Below, piece by piece: positions 9,074 through 19,310 of a stretch of 64,000 nt of DNA (positions are counted from its first letter, which is position 1; each line of letters starts with the position of its first letter). The position numbers were made by a program, and so were the translations under genes. The stretch is from Neodiprion pinetum. Taxonomy: Eukaryota; Arthropoda; Insecta; Hymenoptera; Diprionidae. Location of the stretch: assembly GCF_021155775.2 (NCBI RefSeq), contig NC_060237.1, positions 14,344,970 to 14,408,969 on the forward strand. The letters run 5' to 3'. The notes under the pieces are model-generated. The model was not told the DNA's origin, ran no database searches, and worked only from the letters and a program-made list of their open reading frames with translations.

Positions 9074-12051
9074 TTCAGGGCAACCTGAACCGCAGTAGGA
9101 CAGCAGACATGCTACTACCACAGATAGCAGACGAACAAGACGCCGACATTCTGATCCTGTGCGAGCCGTACAGGGTGCGACAAACGCAGGATTGGATTAC
9201 GAACGAGACCAAGACAGCGGCTATCTGGGTGAGGGGCGCTGCCCGAGCCCGGATAACCGCTCGTGGCGTCGGGGACGACTACGTCTGGGCTAGGGTGGGC
9301 GCTGTCACTTACGTCAGCGTCTACCTGACCCCAAACTGCGCTGCGGCGGAGTTCCGGGCGAAGGTTGCGCTCCTCGAGGACGGACTCAGGGACCTGCCCG
9401 GGGACCTCGTGGTCGCGGGGGACCTCAACGCGAGGGCGGTCGAGTGGGGCATGACGGCAACGAACAGACGCGGACGGCTGCTGCTGGAGATGGCCGCAAG
9501 GCTGGACCTAGTGGTGGCAAATACAGGAGACGTACCAACGTACAGACGGCCGGGATTTGGAGACTCCATCCCGGACGTAACGATGACGACGGACAGAACT
9601 CTGCCACGGATAGGGCGGTGGCGGGTGCTCGAGGGCTACACGGCCAGCGATCATCAGTACATCGCCTTCGAAGTGGCAGGAGAGACAAGGACGACACGGA
9701 CGAGGACACGGCACCCCCCGCGGTGGAACGTAGACAAACTCGACGTACTGAAGTTCTCGGCGGAGCTGGCGGCAGCGCCGGCCCCAACTACCGACGTCCC
9801 CCCAGAGCTGACTGGCCGGCAAAGGGCGGAAAGACTAGCGGACGAGACGGCCAAACTGACGACGCGGCTGTGCGACAGCACGATGCCAAAACGACGGTAC
9901 GGACGTAACAGACCACCACAATACTGGTGGACGGACGAGATAGCCGAGCTGCGGAAGAGTTGCCTGGCAAAACGACGACGGGTTACGAGGGCTGGAGGGA
10001 GACCCGAAAGGGAAACCCTTCAGGCCGAGTACAAGACTGAACGGAAACGACTGACGTACGCCATCAGAGACAGCAAGACGCGATGCTGGAAGAAGCTCTG
10101 CGAGGAGGTGGACCGCGACCCCTGGGGTGCCGGTTACAAGATTGTGACCGGTAGGCTGGGGGCCCGGATCCCGCCAGAACTCAAGGATGCTGAAACCGCA
10201 CGACGGATCGTCGACGGACTGTTCCCGACGCACCCGACGCGTACGGACGCGACAGACGATGACGAGACGGCGGCGCCCCCCGTCTTCACCGCCGAGGAGC
10301 TCGTCGGAGCGACCAAAGCAATGAAGAGGGGTAAGGCGCCAGGACCGGACGGGGTACCGGCGGAGGTTCTTCGGCTGATGGCGAGCCTGAGGCCGGAGAT
10401 ACTCCTCGACCTCTACAACACGTGCCTTACGACAGGGACATTCAGCGACCGGTGGAAGGTGGCGAGGCTGGTCCTTATCCCAAAGGGTAAGGGTGACCCC
10501 AGCACGCCGTCGGCCTACCGGCCGCTGAGCTTACTGGACACGACAGGGAAACTGTACGAACAGCTTCTGCGACCACGACTTACGGACGCGATACGGGACG
10601 GCGGAGGCCTCTCTGACCAGCAGTTCGGCTTCCGGAGGGGTCGATCAACAATTGGAGCGATCCAAGAGGTGGTTGACTCCTTCCGGTCGACAGACAGACA
10701 TTGCCACGCTGTGCGACCCGTCGCGCTGCTGGTGACACTGGACGTTAAGAACGCCTTCAACTCGGCCAGGTGGGTGGATATCCTAGGGTCGCTGAGAGGC
10801 GACTTCGGGGTCCCGCCTTACTTGCTCCGAGTTGTTAAAGACTACCTTCGGAACAGACGACTGACGTACGAAACGACCGAAGGACAAGTGACGCGACAGA
10901 TTACCGCGGGGGTCGCTCAAGGTTCCATACTAGGACCCGACTTTTGGAACGGGATATACGACAGCCTGCTCAGACTGGAGCTCCCACTCGGCGTTCGTCT
11001 GGTCGCTTACGCTGACGACGTGGCGGCAGTGATAGTCGAACGAACTCCAGATCTGGCACAATACGCACTGAACCAGACAATGAGACGAGTCGGACGGTGG
11101 ATGACTGACCACGGACTGCAACTCGCGACGGAAAAGACAGAACTGGTGCTTCTCACCAGGAGACGAATACCGACGACATTACGCATGACGGTCGGGACGG
11201 ACGAGATCGAGACCAGAGGGGAAGTCAAGTACCTGGGGGTGACCCTGGATACGAAGATGACCTTCTGGCCTCACATACGACGAACGGCTCAGAAGGCGGC
11301 TGAAAGGATAGCATCCCTAAGCCGCCTGATGGCAAACACGAACGGACCGAGACCAGGGAAACGGAGACTTCTGATGTCGACGGTAAACTCGATCCTCCTC
11401 TACGGTGCGGAGATCTGGGCAGACTCCCTGAAGACTAAGAAATACTGTCACGCAATGACGACGGTACAGAGACGAAGTGCGTTGAGGATCGCTTGTTCCT
11501 ATCGGACGGTCTCAGCACAGGCCGTTCTGGTGGTGGCAGGCGTGATTCCCATAGACCTTCTCGCGTTCGAGCGCAAGAGGGTCTACGGAAGAGACGCGGA
11601 CGTGATCCGACGGGACGCGGCAACGACGGAAAGAGACGCGACGATACAGACGTGGCAGGAACGGTGGACGGAAGAAACAACGGGAAACTGGACGAGACGA
11701 CTCATTAAGGACCTGAGACCGTGGATCCAGAGGGGGTTCGGGGATGTGAATTTTCACGTCACCCAGCTTCTGACGGGCCATGGCTACTTCAGACGATACT
11801 TACACAACCTGAACCGAGTACGGACGCCCAACTGTACGTACTGCGGACACGGACGAGACGACGCGGAACACACGTTCTTCGAATGTGACCGCTGGACAGA
11901 ACTGCGACAGAGACTGGAGACGGTCGTGGGAGGCATCACTCCCGACAACATTGTCGGGGTGATGCTCCACAGCACAGAAAGGTGGCAACTTGTTGCCACC
12001 TACACAGAGACAATTCTACGACGTAAGAACGCGGACGGCTGCCTGACGTAA
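9010..12051 (+). CDS. R1-clade ORF2: AP-like endonuclease plus reverse transcriptase, copy 2
   Basis: Same architecture as the copy 1 enzyme: endonuclease (GNLNRS, LCEPYR, GDLNAR, SDH), reverse transcriptase with AYADD, and the C-terminal zinc motif. I count five residue differences from copy 1: V to L close to the start, R to G before the GKAPGPDG block, E to K shortly before the GVAQGS block, T to I near the connection region, and C to W close to the C-terminus. None hits a catalytic residue. The start at ATG 9010 corresponds to 3783. Confidence 0.92.
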   Translation: MRGLPGCAGGVQEAGRKTDRIVQGNLNRSRTADMLLPQIADEQDADILILCEPYRVRQTQDWITNETKTAAIWVRGAARARITARGVGDDYVWARVGAVTYVSVYLTPNCAAAEFRAKVALLEDGLRDLPGDLVVAGDLNARAVEWGMTATNRRGRLLLEMAARLDLVVANTGDVPTYRRPGFGDSIPDVTMTTDRTLPRIGRWRVLEGYTASDHQYIAFEVAGETRTTRTRTRHPPRWNVDKLDVLKFSAELAAAPAPTTDVPPELTGRQRAERLADETAKLTTRLCDSTMPKRRYGRNRPPQYWWTDEIAELRKSCLAKRRRVTRAGGRPERETLQAEYKTERKRLTYAIRDSKTRCWKKLCEEVDRDPWGAGYKIVTGRLGARIPPELKDAETARRIVDGLFPTHPTRTDATDDDETAAPPVFTAEELVGATKAMKRGKAPGPDGVPAEVLRLMASLRPEILLDLYNTCLTTGTFSDRWKVARLVLIPKGKGDPSTPSAYRPLSLLDTTGKLYEQLLRPRLTDAIRDGGGLSDQQFGFRRGRSTIGAIQEVVDSFRSTDRHCHAVRPVALLVTLDVKNAFNSARWVDILGSLRGDFGVPPYLLRVVKDYLRNRRLTYETTEGQVTRQITAGVAQGSILGPDFWNGIYDSLLRLELPLGVRLVAYADDVAAVIVERTPDLAQYALNQTMRRVGRWMTDHGLQLATEKTELVLLTRRRIPTTLRMTVGTDEIETRGEVKYLGVTLDTKMTFWPHIRRTAQKAAERIASLSRLMANTNGPRPGKRRLLMSTVNSILLYGAEIWADSLKTKKYCHAMTTVQRRSALRIACSYRTVSAQAVLVVAGVIPIDLLAFERKRVYGRDADVIRRDAATTERDATIQTWQERWTEETTGNWTRRLIKDLRPWIQRGFGDVNFHVTQLLTGHGYFRRYLHNLNRVRTPNCTYCGHGRDDAEHTFFECDRWTELRQRLETVVGGITPDNIVGVMLHSTERWQLVATYTETILRRKNADGCLT

Positions 12052-12293
12052 CGTAACTGACGGACTGCCTGCACGGGACGGACGGACGGACAGACTGACA
12101 AAACACACCGACAGAGCTCCCAGCTAGAAGTAATATCACCATAGTTCCTGGCTGGGAGCGTTGCACAGGAGGTGGCGGTTTAGTGGGTAGGCCACCCTGG
12201 AGTCCCACATCCGCGCTAGCCCGTATGACTGGCGCGAATCCGTAACTTGGATTCCGCAACTCCTCGGAAAAAAAAAAAAAAAAAAAAAAAAAA
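12052..12293 (+). other. R1 copy 2 3' UTR and A-tail
   Basis: As in copy 1, including the possible GCTCCCAGC/GCTGGGAGC hairpin; the A-tail has 26 bases before the AAT repeat resumes. Confidence 0.7.
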
Positions 12294-12323
12294 ATAATAA
12301 TAAGAATAATAATAATAATAATG

Positions 12324-12384
<61 letters not shown>

Positions 12385-12396
12385 TAATAATAATAA

Positions 12397-12494
<98 letters not shown>

Positions 12495-12520
12495 GTGATA
12501 ATAATAATGATAATATGCAA
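12294..12520. repeat. (AAT)n microsatellite, right flank of R1 copy 2
   Basis: AAT repeat with AAG, GAT and AAA variants. Its right edge (GATAATAATAATGATAAT) matches the edge of the tract at about 385-425, followed in both places by the same Polinton-side sequence. The microsatellite is therefore associated with the Polinton rather than brought in by R1. Confidence 0.93.
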
Positions 12521-12540
12521 TTTTGCCATACGATTATTAC

Positions 12541-12822
12541 ACATTTTATTTTTTGGAAAACTTTTTTTCATTTTCTGAAAACTTTTTTTCGTTTTCTGAA
12601 AACTTTTTTTCATTTTCTGGAAACTTTTTTTCGTTTTCAGAAAACTTTTTTTCATTTTCTGAAAACTTTTTTTACGTGTTAATCAAATGGGAAAAAAGTT
12701 TTCTGAAAACTTTTTTTCATTTTCTGAAAACTTTTTTTCGTTTTCTGAAAAGTTTTTTTCATTTTCTGAAAAGTTTTTTTCGTTTCCTGAAAATTTTTTT
12801 TCATTTTCTGAAAACTTTTCTC
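12541..12822. repeat. 21-bp tandem repeat built on GTTTTCTGAAAAC
   Basis: About twelve copies of a 21-base unit of the type CATTTTCTGAAAACTTTTTTT, split by a 30-base spacer (about 12673-12705). Each unit contains the near-palindrome GTTTTCTGAAAAC. A shorter, mutated array of the same unit lies at about 470-590 in the same place relative to polB sequence, so the array belongs to the Polinton. It lies downstream of the polB stop. Function unknown. Confidence 0.85.
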
Positions 12823-13029
12823 GTGGTAAACGAATAAATATGAATAATTGCTTGATATATCAATAATAAATGAATAAACAATTGTTGAGTATATGAATTC
12901 GCATTTTGAAACTTCAAATCCATTAAATTATCGTATTGATCGTGAAACGTTTCCGCCCGATGGTGGATCGTTCGAGGTGTCAAACATCAAATATTTACAT
13001 CAATTCTATGTCTACAGTTTATCCTATAG

Positions 13030-16000
13030 CTATTGGGGGGCTGGGACAAACCCCCAAGGTACGGTGTCAGTCTGTCCAGGTATCAATTGCCGCTTGTCAT
13101 CCTGCCAACTCAGTGCCAATTTTTTTTGTACGATCGTGCTTACTTCGTGTTTTTTGCTGCGTATTAAACATTGTGGAAGAGTCAACTCTCGGTAAGCCGT
13201 CAGACAGCGCTTATAATCATCAAACGTGATGCTATTTATCGATGAATTTCTTACACCCTTGGCACGCTTACTCACTTTTACGCCACTGTCATATTTTTCC
13301 CCATCCTCACCCATCGTAGTAAATGTGTACAGCTTTGCTCGCAGTCCCACAAACTCTGTCATAATTTTACCATTATTCTCATCCTTCATTAGCCCTAGTT
13401 GTTTTTTGTTTTTAAGGGGAATACCATACACATTGTCGGGCGGATAGTCAGAGTTGTCAAACATTGTATCTACATCACGTTTGATGATATCGTAGATATT
13501 AGGCACATTGAATTGATAAATAAGGCTGTCTGTGTCGGTATACATCAATTTAGCCTGTTTATTCGAAAAGTTGGTTTTAATATAATTATAGTGGAAGTCG
13601 TAGAGAAAGATTTTTGACAGATCTAGAATTGATGCGCCGACATAAATAGGTTTGGCGAAGTGAACTTTGACACGATTCATTTCAATGATAACCATATCAG
13701 TGTCAAATACGGTGCAGCTGTGAAAGTTTGCTCGGGCAATAAGCGTTCTCGCACCACCTTTTCCCTCCCATTTTGTAACCAATTTAACATCTTTATGATT
13801 TCGCACATTCTCCATAGTCTTGCCGAACACAGCGTTATTCATGAGTTTGTAAAAGTTTTTCTCAAATTCATTCCTAGATTGCTTACGCATGTCTGTATTG
13901 AGCGTGATGTAAGGCTCGAGCCATGGAGATTGCGCAAACTTCAAAATTCTATGCACTTTCGCTAATTTCAATCCTAAACTCAAACACTGTTTCAAATTTC
14001 TATAGTGCAATATATACTTTGTTTTGGGGTGAAGGGTGGTCGCGAGTTTGGCATTTTTACTACCTGGAGGAGTAAAATGTTCGGGACAAAGAGGTAAGTC
14101 TTTGTGATCCTCGTGGAGTTCTACAGGGTAGTCCAAATCTACCTCCAGAAAGTAACCGATCGGCGAATCGTCCGGATGGTTCGTTATATCGATGTGCTGA
14201 TATTCCCACTCGAACGAACCGATTGGTAAATGCACGCTCATAGCTGCACCGTACAGGTTATTCACATCAAAATACATGAGATACGATTCCGCTTTGTTTG
14301 GATCAAAATCTGTTGCCATGAATCTATTATTGGCCCGAGCGTGTCGATTGGAACATTGCGCTACGCCGCCTCGAATGGCTCTTTCAATAAATAACACCAT
14401 TTCAGGGTTGTCTAAAAGTTGCAAATTTACATTAGTATGCTTGAGCATCGCGTCAAAAGCAAGCCCCGGTGCAGTGTAGTAGTGCAACGGATCTAAATTG
14501 TATGTTTTGAAGCAGCTAGCGCGGAAATTTTCGAAAATATCGGCAAGCAAAAGAACATCGGTCTTTAAATATAAATCTGAGTAGCCCCCCAATGACTCTA
14601 AATGGAATTCCCTCCAAACAGTTTTCGCGTGCTCGTAATCGGTGTCTGAAATATTTGCATCGCAGAGGTGCGAGTAGAAATGCTTCTTTGCAGGTAATCG
14701 CGGTTCATCGAGTTTCCCCCAACAATCGACGTATTCATAGGGAAAAACGCCTTTGCGGGTCATCAAACTGAACTGAGTCGGGTTATTATAAAATTTGCGT
14801 GTTATGTGTTTATCGGTATCGGTCAAATATGCGGAAAGTTTATCGATGCTGCTAGCCATAAATCGGAACGAATCGATGAATCTCAAGTGCATCATTGTTC
14901 CATCGACGTGTTTCGTGAAGGATATATATTTTTCCTTATTTATGGGTAGCAGTGTAATTTTACCGGGAAAAGTTGACGCGAGGGATTTTATTAAAAAATG
15001 AGAATCGTAACCGGACAAATTGTGGAAAACTATTGGAATTGTGTGCGACTCTCTGAAATTCAAATTACACCGATTATGAGCAGGACCACGATATTTACCC
15101 GTGAAGTGACAGTGATCGTAACACTTTTTCTCCTCAGGGGTAAACGGTTTTTCACAAATATAACAATTCTTTGCGCGCATGTGATGATCGCATTGCACTT
15201 GGGTAAGAGACTTCATCGGAATTATGTTTCTGATGCGTGACTCTACTTGAATTGATAAATCTTTAAGCTGTTTCATAAACCACTCTATGCAATCGACACC
15301 GCGTTTACCATGGAACTCCGATAAAGTCTCATCGTACGCGCAATGTACATAGTACGCTACACTGTGCGGGATATGCTTTTGAATTTCACAAGTCTTACGA
15401 GTTTCAAATTCATCTATAGGTTCAGGGATTAATATACATTCGAGATCGGCGTATACGACAAATGGAACGGTGCCTTTGTTTTGAAAATTGGAAAATACTA
15501 AATCTTTACACTTGGGAAATTCCATGCGTACTTTATTTAGCATAATACAATCTTGCCGATGATTGTCGTAGGCGTGTTTCACGCTAAAGTGGCACAAACA
15601 TCTGTCACATAAAAACAGCTGGCCATTATGATCAGACAATTGTTTGCTCACCAATCGGGAAAGATCTTTAATCCAAGCAAAGTGGAATCTCGGTGCAAAC
15701 TCACCAGTCATATCGTCTTCCGGATTACTCTCAACCATTAGAAGATGGATCGTGTCAGTGTTTACGCTATGCAAATTTTTACTCAAATAAATTGGCACGA
15801 TGACGCTTTTATTTGATTTTACATGATGCGAAAAAGTTTGAGATTCTATACCATATACATTGATGCGCAAATTATTCAATCTCTCAAGCTTTTTCACATC
15901 ATGTAGAGTAGCAGGGAAATTGATACCTGTACAGTCCAACTCGGAAATATATCGATGATAACGGCTAGTCCTATCGGCGTTGATCTTGACCGGGTGGAGG

Positions 16001-16806
16001 GCTGCTATGACGGACCAGAGAAGACATCTTTCGTCCTCGTTTCTCACGTTCACCACCGCTCTCTTCCGTTGAATGTCTTGGGGCAGGTCGACGAATGTTG
16101 AAGCCCCCGCGGCGAGAGGCTGATAGCGATTGATATTTACAGTGAGGTTAAGGATCTCAATCATACTCCAGCCGGAATCGCGTTGCTCGAAATCTTCCAC
16201 CTTTGACTGTAGATCATCCCGTGCACGTATAAACCAACCATTTATATCGCTTGATGGGAGGAGAATCGCCACGTTGGAGGTGTTGAAACTCTTAACTTCA
16301 GTGGAGATCTCTTCGTGCTTGGCATTTTCGAATTTGCACGATAATATGATGTTAACCTTCACATTTCCCTCCTCGCGCAGTATCAGCTCCAACTTCTCGG
16401 TGACGACGCGCTGCACATCGTCCAGAAAGGCGTCCAAATTTTTATGACGGAGATTTGTGATAACCCCCGTTCTGATTCGGCTGGCAAAAGCGCTATCCAC
16501 GTCGTCCCATTGTACACCCGCAGGAGTACCGATATTTCCACCCGTCACCACTGTGCGCTGCTGCAACTGCTTGATCTTCGTCACCCAAGATTGCAGGAGT
16601 GCGATCGTATGTTGGATCCGTATTTTCGCACCAACGGTTGTTCCTCGTTGCATGGAAATATCGCGCAGAACTTGGATATTCGCAATTCCAATATCAGTCC
16701 AATGATTGATGATGGCGTCATTCTCTTCTCCGGGTGGTTGCTCTCTCAGCAAATTGTACGTCCTCTCCATCTGCTCCGCAAGTCCCATATACGCTTCGAC
16801 TGCCAT
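13030..16806 (-). CDS. polB: Polinton/Maverick protein-primed type DNA polymerase B
   Basis: A family-B DNA polymerase of the protein-primed type (DNA_pol_B_2), which replicates Polinton DNA. The frame is open without stops. Visible motifs include Exo I FVVYADLEC (residue about 454), a Cys/His cluster resembling an HNH/endonuclease VII knuckle (CYICEKPF...CYDHCHFTGKYRG...RCN, about 550-580), Exo II HNLSGYDSHF, palm motif A YFDVNNLYGA (about 848), motif B KLMNNAVFGKTMENVRN (about 992) and motif C YTDTDS (about 1090). About 400 residues precede the exonuclease, including CLLWSVIAALHP. I chose the ATG at 16806; the open frame continues upstream to 17202, but there it reads through duplicated, non-protein-like flanking DNA. 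This is the least damaged Polinton gene in the window. Confidence 0.93.
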   Translation of the reverse strand: MAVEAYMGLAEQMERTYNLLREQPPGEENDAIINHWTDIGIANIQVLRDISMQRGTTVGAKIRIQHTIALLQSWVTKIKQLQQRTVVTGGNIGTPAGVQWDDVDSAFASRIRTGVITNLRHKNLDAFLDDVQRVVTEKLELILREEGNVKVNIILSCKFENAKHEEISTEVKSFNTSNVAILLPSSDINGWFIRARDDLQSKVEDFEQRDSGWSMIEILNLTVNINRYQPLAAGASTFVDLPQDIQRKRAVVNVRNEDERCLLWSVIAALHPVKINADRTSRYHRYISELDCTGINFPATLHDVKKLERLNNLRINVYGIESQTFSHHVKSNKSVIVPIYLSKNLHSVNTDTIHLLMVESNPEDDMTGEFAPRFHFAWIKDLSRLVSKQLSDHNGQLFLCDRCLCHFSVKHAYDNHRQDCIMLNKVRMEFPKCKDLVFSNFQNKGTVPFVVYADLECILIPEPIDEFETRKTCEIQKHIPHSVAYYVHCAYDETLSEFHGKRGVDCIEWFMKQLKDLSIQVESRIRNIIPMKSLTQVQCDHHMRAKNCYICEKPFTPEEKKCYDHCHFTGKYRGPAHNRCNLNFRESHTIPIVFHNLSGYDSHFLIKSLASTFPGKITLLPINKEKYISFTKHVDGTMMHLRFIDSFRFMASSIDKLSAYLTDTDKHITRKFYNNPTQFSLMTRKGVFPYEYVDCWGKLDEPRLPAKKHFYSHLCDANISDTDYEHAKTVWREFHLESLGGYSDLYLKTDVLLLADIFENFRASCFKTYNLDPLHYYTAPGLAFDAMLKHTNVNLQLLDNPEMVLFIERAIRGGVAQCSNRHARANNRFMATDFDPNKAESYLMYFDVNNLYGAAMSVHLPIGSFEWEYQHIDITNHPDDSPIGYFLEVDLDYPVELHEDHKDLPLCPEHFTPPGSKNAKLATTLHPKTKYILHYRNLKQCLSLGLKLAKVHRILKFAQSPWLEPYITLNTDMRKQSRNEFEKNFYKLMNNAVFGKTMENVRNHKDVKLVTKWEGKGGARTLIARANFHSCTVFDTDMVIIEMNRVKVHFAKPIYVGASILDLSKIFLYDFHYNYIKTNFSNKQAKLMYTDTDSLIYQFNVPNIYDIIKRDVDTMFDNSDYPPDNVYGIPLKNKKQLGLMKDENNGKIMTEFVGLRAKLYTFTTMGEDGEKYDSGVKVSKRAKGVRNSSINSITFDDYKRCLTAYRELTLPQCLIRSKKHEVSTIVQKKLALSWQDDKRQLIPGQTDTVPWGFVPAPQ

Positions 16807-16940
16807 GACTTTGACGTTGATATAAGCTGAACTTTGTATAACTTTTTTGACTTGCACGTATCGTGTAAGACTGACGAGTCTGCATCGGATGTTTGAGCTT
16901 ATATGTATATAGACCGATAGATCGCAAGAATTTGGGAACT

Positions 16941-17545
16941 GTGCGCACTGCGTTCTGCGCATATCAGAGGGTAAAATGACGTCAGAGATGCGGTGCGCAC
17001 TGCGTTCTGCGCATCTCGGAGGGAAAAATGACGTCAGAGACGACTGGGTCCGCCCTTTATCCGACCCGCCATTCCTAAATTTTTGGGTTTTATGAGTCGT
17101 TAAGCAGCGTGGGCCATGTGTTGGGAAAAATCGGTCAACGAAAAGCGAGTGGCGAACAGTGTTTGGTATCAGAAAAATCTTATCTTGCCCGCTCTTCATC
17201 ACCCTCCCGACTCTGCAGAGAAGATGAAATTCATGTAAAAAATGACGTCAGAGGCGACGGGGTCCGCAGCCCCCCTCCCACCATCCCTAAATTTTTGCGG
17301 TTTATCTGCCAGTTTGAAGTCACCCAGTTCCGCAGCTGCATCTTGCCTTAAAGCGTGTTGGAACAGGTTTTCACCCCCTCCCCCTCCCCCTCTCCACGAA
17401 CCCACCGCCGCCTAATGTAGTTTTTGAGTTTTATGAGTCTTTAAGCAGCGTGGGCCATGTGGTGTGAACAATCGGTCAACGAAAAGCAGGTAGCGAACAG
17501 TGTTTGGTGTAAGAAAAATCTTATCTTGCCCGCTCTTCACCGGAT
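16941..17545. repeat. Duplicated Polinton DNA upstream of polB
   Basis: Three kinds of repetition overlap here. A 52-base unit beginning GTGCGCACTGCGTTCTGCGCAT occurs twice (16941 and 16993). The block AAATGACGTCAGAG...GGGTCCGC...CCATTCCTAAATTTTT is repeated near 17025 and 17240. A block of about 115 bases, from GTTTTATGAGTC to TTGCCCGCTCTTCA, occurs at about 17088-17200 and 17430-17542. This could be part of a terminal or subterminal Polinton repeat, but the matching far end is not visible. Confidence 0.7.
16977..17250. promoter_or_regulatory. Three TGACGTCA (CRE-type) palindromes upstream of polB
   Basis: Perfect TGACGTCA octamers at 16977-16984, 17029-17036 and 17243-17250 lie 170-450 bases upstream of the chosen polB start. 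TGACGTCA is the consensus for CREB/ATF family factors. The first two are carried by a duplicated 52-base unit. A promoter role is inferred from position only. Confidence 0.4.
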
Positions 17546-17616
17546 GGTATGTGTACACACAGTTTTGGGGTTTTACGACTCTTGATAGCGAACAAGTCCG
17601 AGCCTGCACATCCCCC

Positions 17617-17895
17617 GCCATTCTCTATGATATGTATGTTCGGTTTCAAATGAGCTACTATAATAAAAAAGCTGAGCCTTTGCTATCGAGGCGTGAATTT
17701 ATAAACCAAGCTCCCCTTATCGTCATCGATTGCTCCAAGCAGAACGAAACATTGAAAACTGAACCTGTGGACATTCGATTGGAATTTGACTGTAGCATTA
17801 CGTTCCCGCCACACACTTCTGCCTACTGCATGATCTTGCATGATCGCATTGTTGAATATAATCCGATCAGTGGTACTGTTAAAAAATTGGTATAA
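17617..17895 (+). pseudogene. C-terminal fragment of a Polinton capsid-like (double jelly-roll) protein
   Basis: About 90 residues, from LYDMYVRFQMSYYNKK through APLIVIDCSKQNE and VDIRLEF to SAYCMILHDRIVEYNPISG, resemble the C-terminal end of the Polinton major capsid-like proteins as I remember them. The frame is open upstream to 17500, but that part repeats the non-coding block duplicated at 17088-17200, so the rest of the gene is missing. It is transcribed away from polB. Identification rests on motif memory and is moderate; the truncation is clear. Confidence 0.55.
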
Positions 17896-18360
17896 GTCAA
17901 TTTCGAAATAATGATATGTTTAATTAATATGGATATTGAAAATAATATGTATAATTTTACTCGTTAAAATTTAGAATGAGATAATTGAGAATACAATAAG
18001 AAAACTAAATGTAATTGATGTTAAATAAAAAAATTGTTGAAAGCATTCAAAACGCCATTTTAAACCTTCCTTCAGGGGTCATTTCATGGAATTTTTCAAT
18101 AGATCTAGCGGATTCTTACCCTATCTGATTTATGTGCGGCTTTCCGGCGCCAAACAAGTCTCGACAGGAATTATTGTGTGTGTGTGTGTGTGTGTGTCAA
18201 ATCCTATGAAAATAGCCGCCGAAAATGACCGGTGGGGGGGGGGGGGGCGCCGCGGGTCGGGGGGGGGGGGCTAGGGGGGAGCTAGGGGGGAACTAGGGGG
18301 GAACTAGGGGGGAGCGCCGCCATCTTTGAGTTAGAACTCTCATATATACACTACTTACGG
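17896..18360. other. AT-rich and low-complexity spacer with (TG)n and G-runs
   Basis: 17896-18060 is AT-rich with no gene. 18174-18197 is a (TG)n tract. 18231-18318 has two runs of about 11-15 G, then several units of the type GAACTAGGGGGG, a strong G-quadruplex candidate on the plus strand. No coding region is seen. The truncated Gypsy-A begins at the right edge. Confidence 0.7.
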
Positions 18361-19305
18361 ATGAAACGTGATGAAAACGTGAGCGATTTCTACGATCGAT
18401 TAAAAATCTTGGTCAGTGCAGCTCGCGTAGCTTTAGAAGACGAGTACGGAAAAACTGAGGTCGACGCGGTAATGAAAGTTCTACAAGTGAACGCGTTGGA
18501 TGCTTATATTCGAGGACTACCTGAAGCTATCGAAAGATATGTTGAAGGACGCGCAAAGACATTGGAAGAAGCGTTTAAGTTAGCGCGAAAAACAGAAAAT
18601 CGTATGCGCCAGGGAATAATATCTTCCGGAGAAACGCAGAGAGTACAAATTTCGCGACCGAACTCTCCAATGATCTATAACCAAAATAACGCGCCGCGAT
18701 TGTATTCGAATTATGGCATCTCAGACGGAGCGGAGACACGCGCGAGAAGCCCGTCGCCGAACGCGGCAATGTACAGACACCCGACGGCAAACGTCGCCGA
18801 TCGACGATCACCCGAACCGAGGGGTTATTACCCATACGAGATGCCCGCTTACTCACAGTTTCAGCACCAGCATCCGCGTGGTTATCAATATCCGCCTTAT
18901 TTTCCACAACACCCGTATTATTATCCGCCGATGACATATCCGTATTTACCACCTTATGGATATCCGCCCACAATAAATCCTGCATCGATTCCACAGAGAT
19001 CGGGATCGCCGGGAGCAAATTTAAATACGGGCAGATCGAATTCGCCAAATTCAAACACCCGTTCATACGACCCGAATCAGCAGTCCGGTTTTAATCAAGC
19101 GAGGTTTGATAATTCGAACGTCAGAACACGATCACCATCTCCGCGTAGAACGTCCGAAACAGTTGAATCTTTAAACTTGAACGCGACTCGTCGTCCGGAC
19201 GCAACGGCGAGGTACGCGACGCCCGAGCGTCAACCGACGGTCCGTTTCGCGGAACCGCCGGCCGGTGCAACGATACGCGCGGACCAGATCGAGAATCGCC
19301 ACTGA
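18361..19305 (+). pseudogene. gag: Gypsy-A Gag, N-terminally truncated
   Basis: The 314-residue capsid-protein fragment starts at MKRDENVSDFYDR, which matches about residue 120 of the Gypsy-E Gag in this window (RMKRDQTIGQFYDK). The N-terminal capsid half is therefore gone, and the ATG used here is an internal methionine. The C-terminal two-thirds is Pro/Tyr/Ser-rich without zinc knuckles, as in errantivirus-type Gags. The stop at 19303 precedes the pol ATG by five bases and pol lies in the -1 frame. No classical slippery heptamer is visible at the overlap. Confidence 0.75.
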
Positions 19306-19310
19306 TCAGG

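Larger units (their letters stand above)
7274..12293 (+). mobile_element. R1-clade non-LTR retrotransposon, copy 2 (complete)
   Basis: This copy is collinear with copy 1 at an offset of 5227 bases, in the same orientation and again bounded by (AAT)n on both sides. Its A-tail is shorter (12268-12293). The copies differ at only a handful of positions along about 5 kb, which points to two recent insertions, one duplication event or an assembly duplication. Confidence 0.93.

Noticed and set aside
13030..17202. polB start at the far end of the open frame (17202)
   Set aside because: The first 132 codons read through duplicated flanking repeats that also occur outside any gene; the ATG at 16806 begins protein-like sequence.
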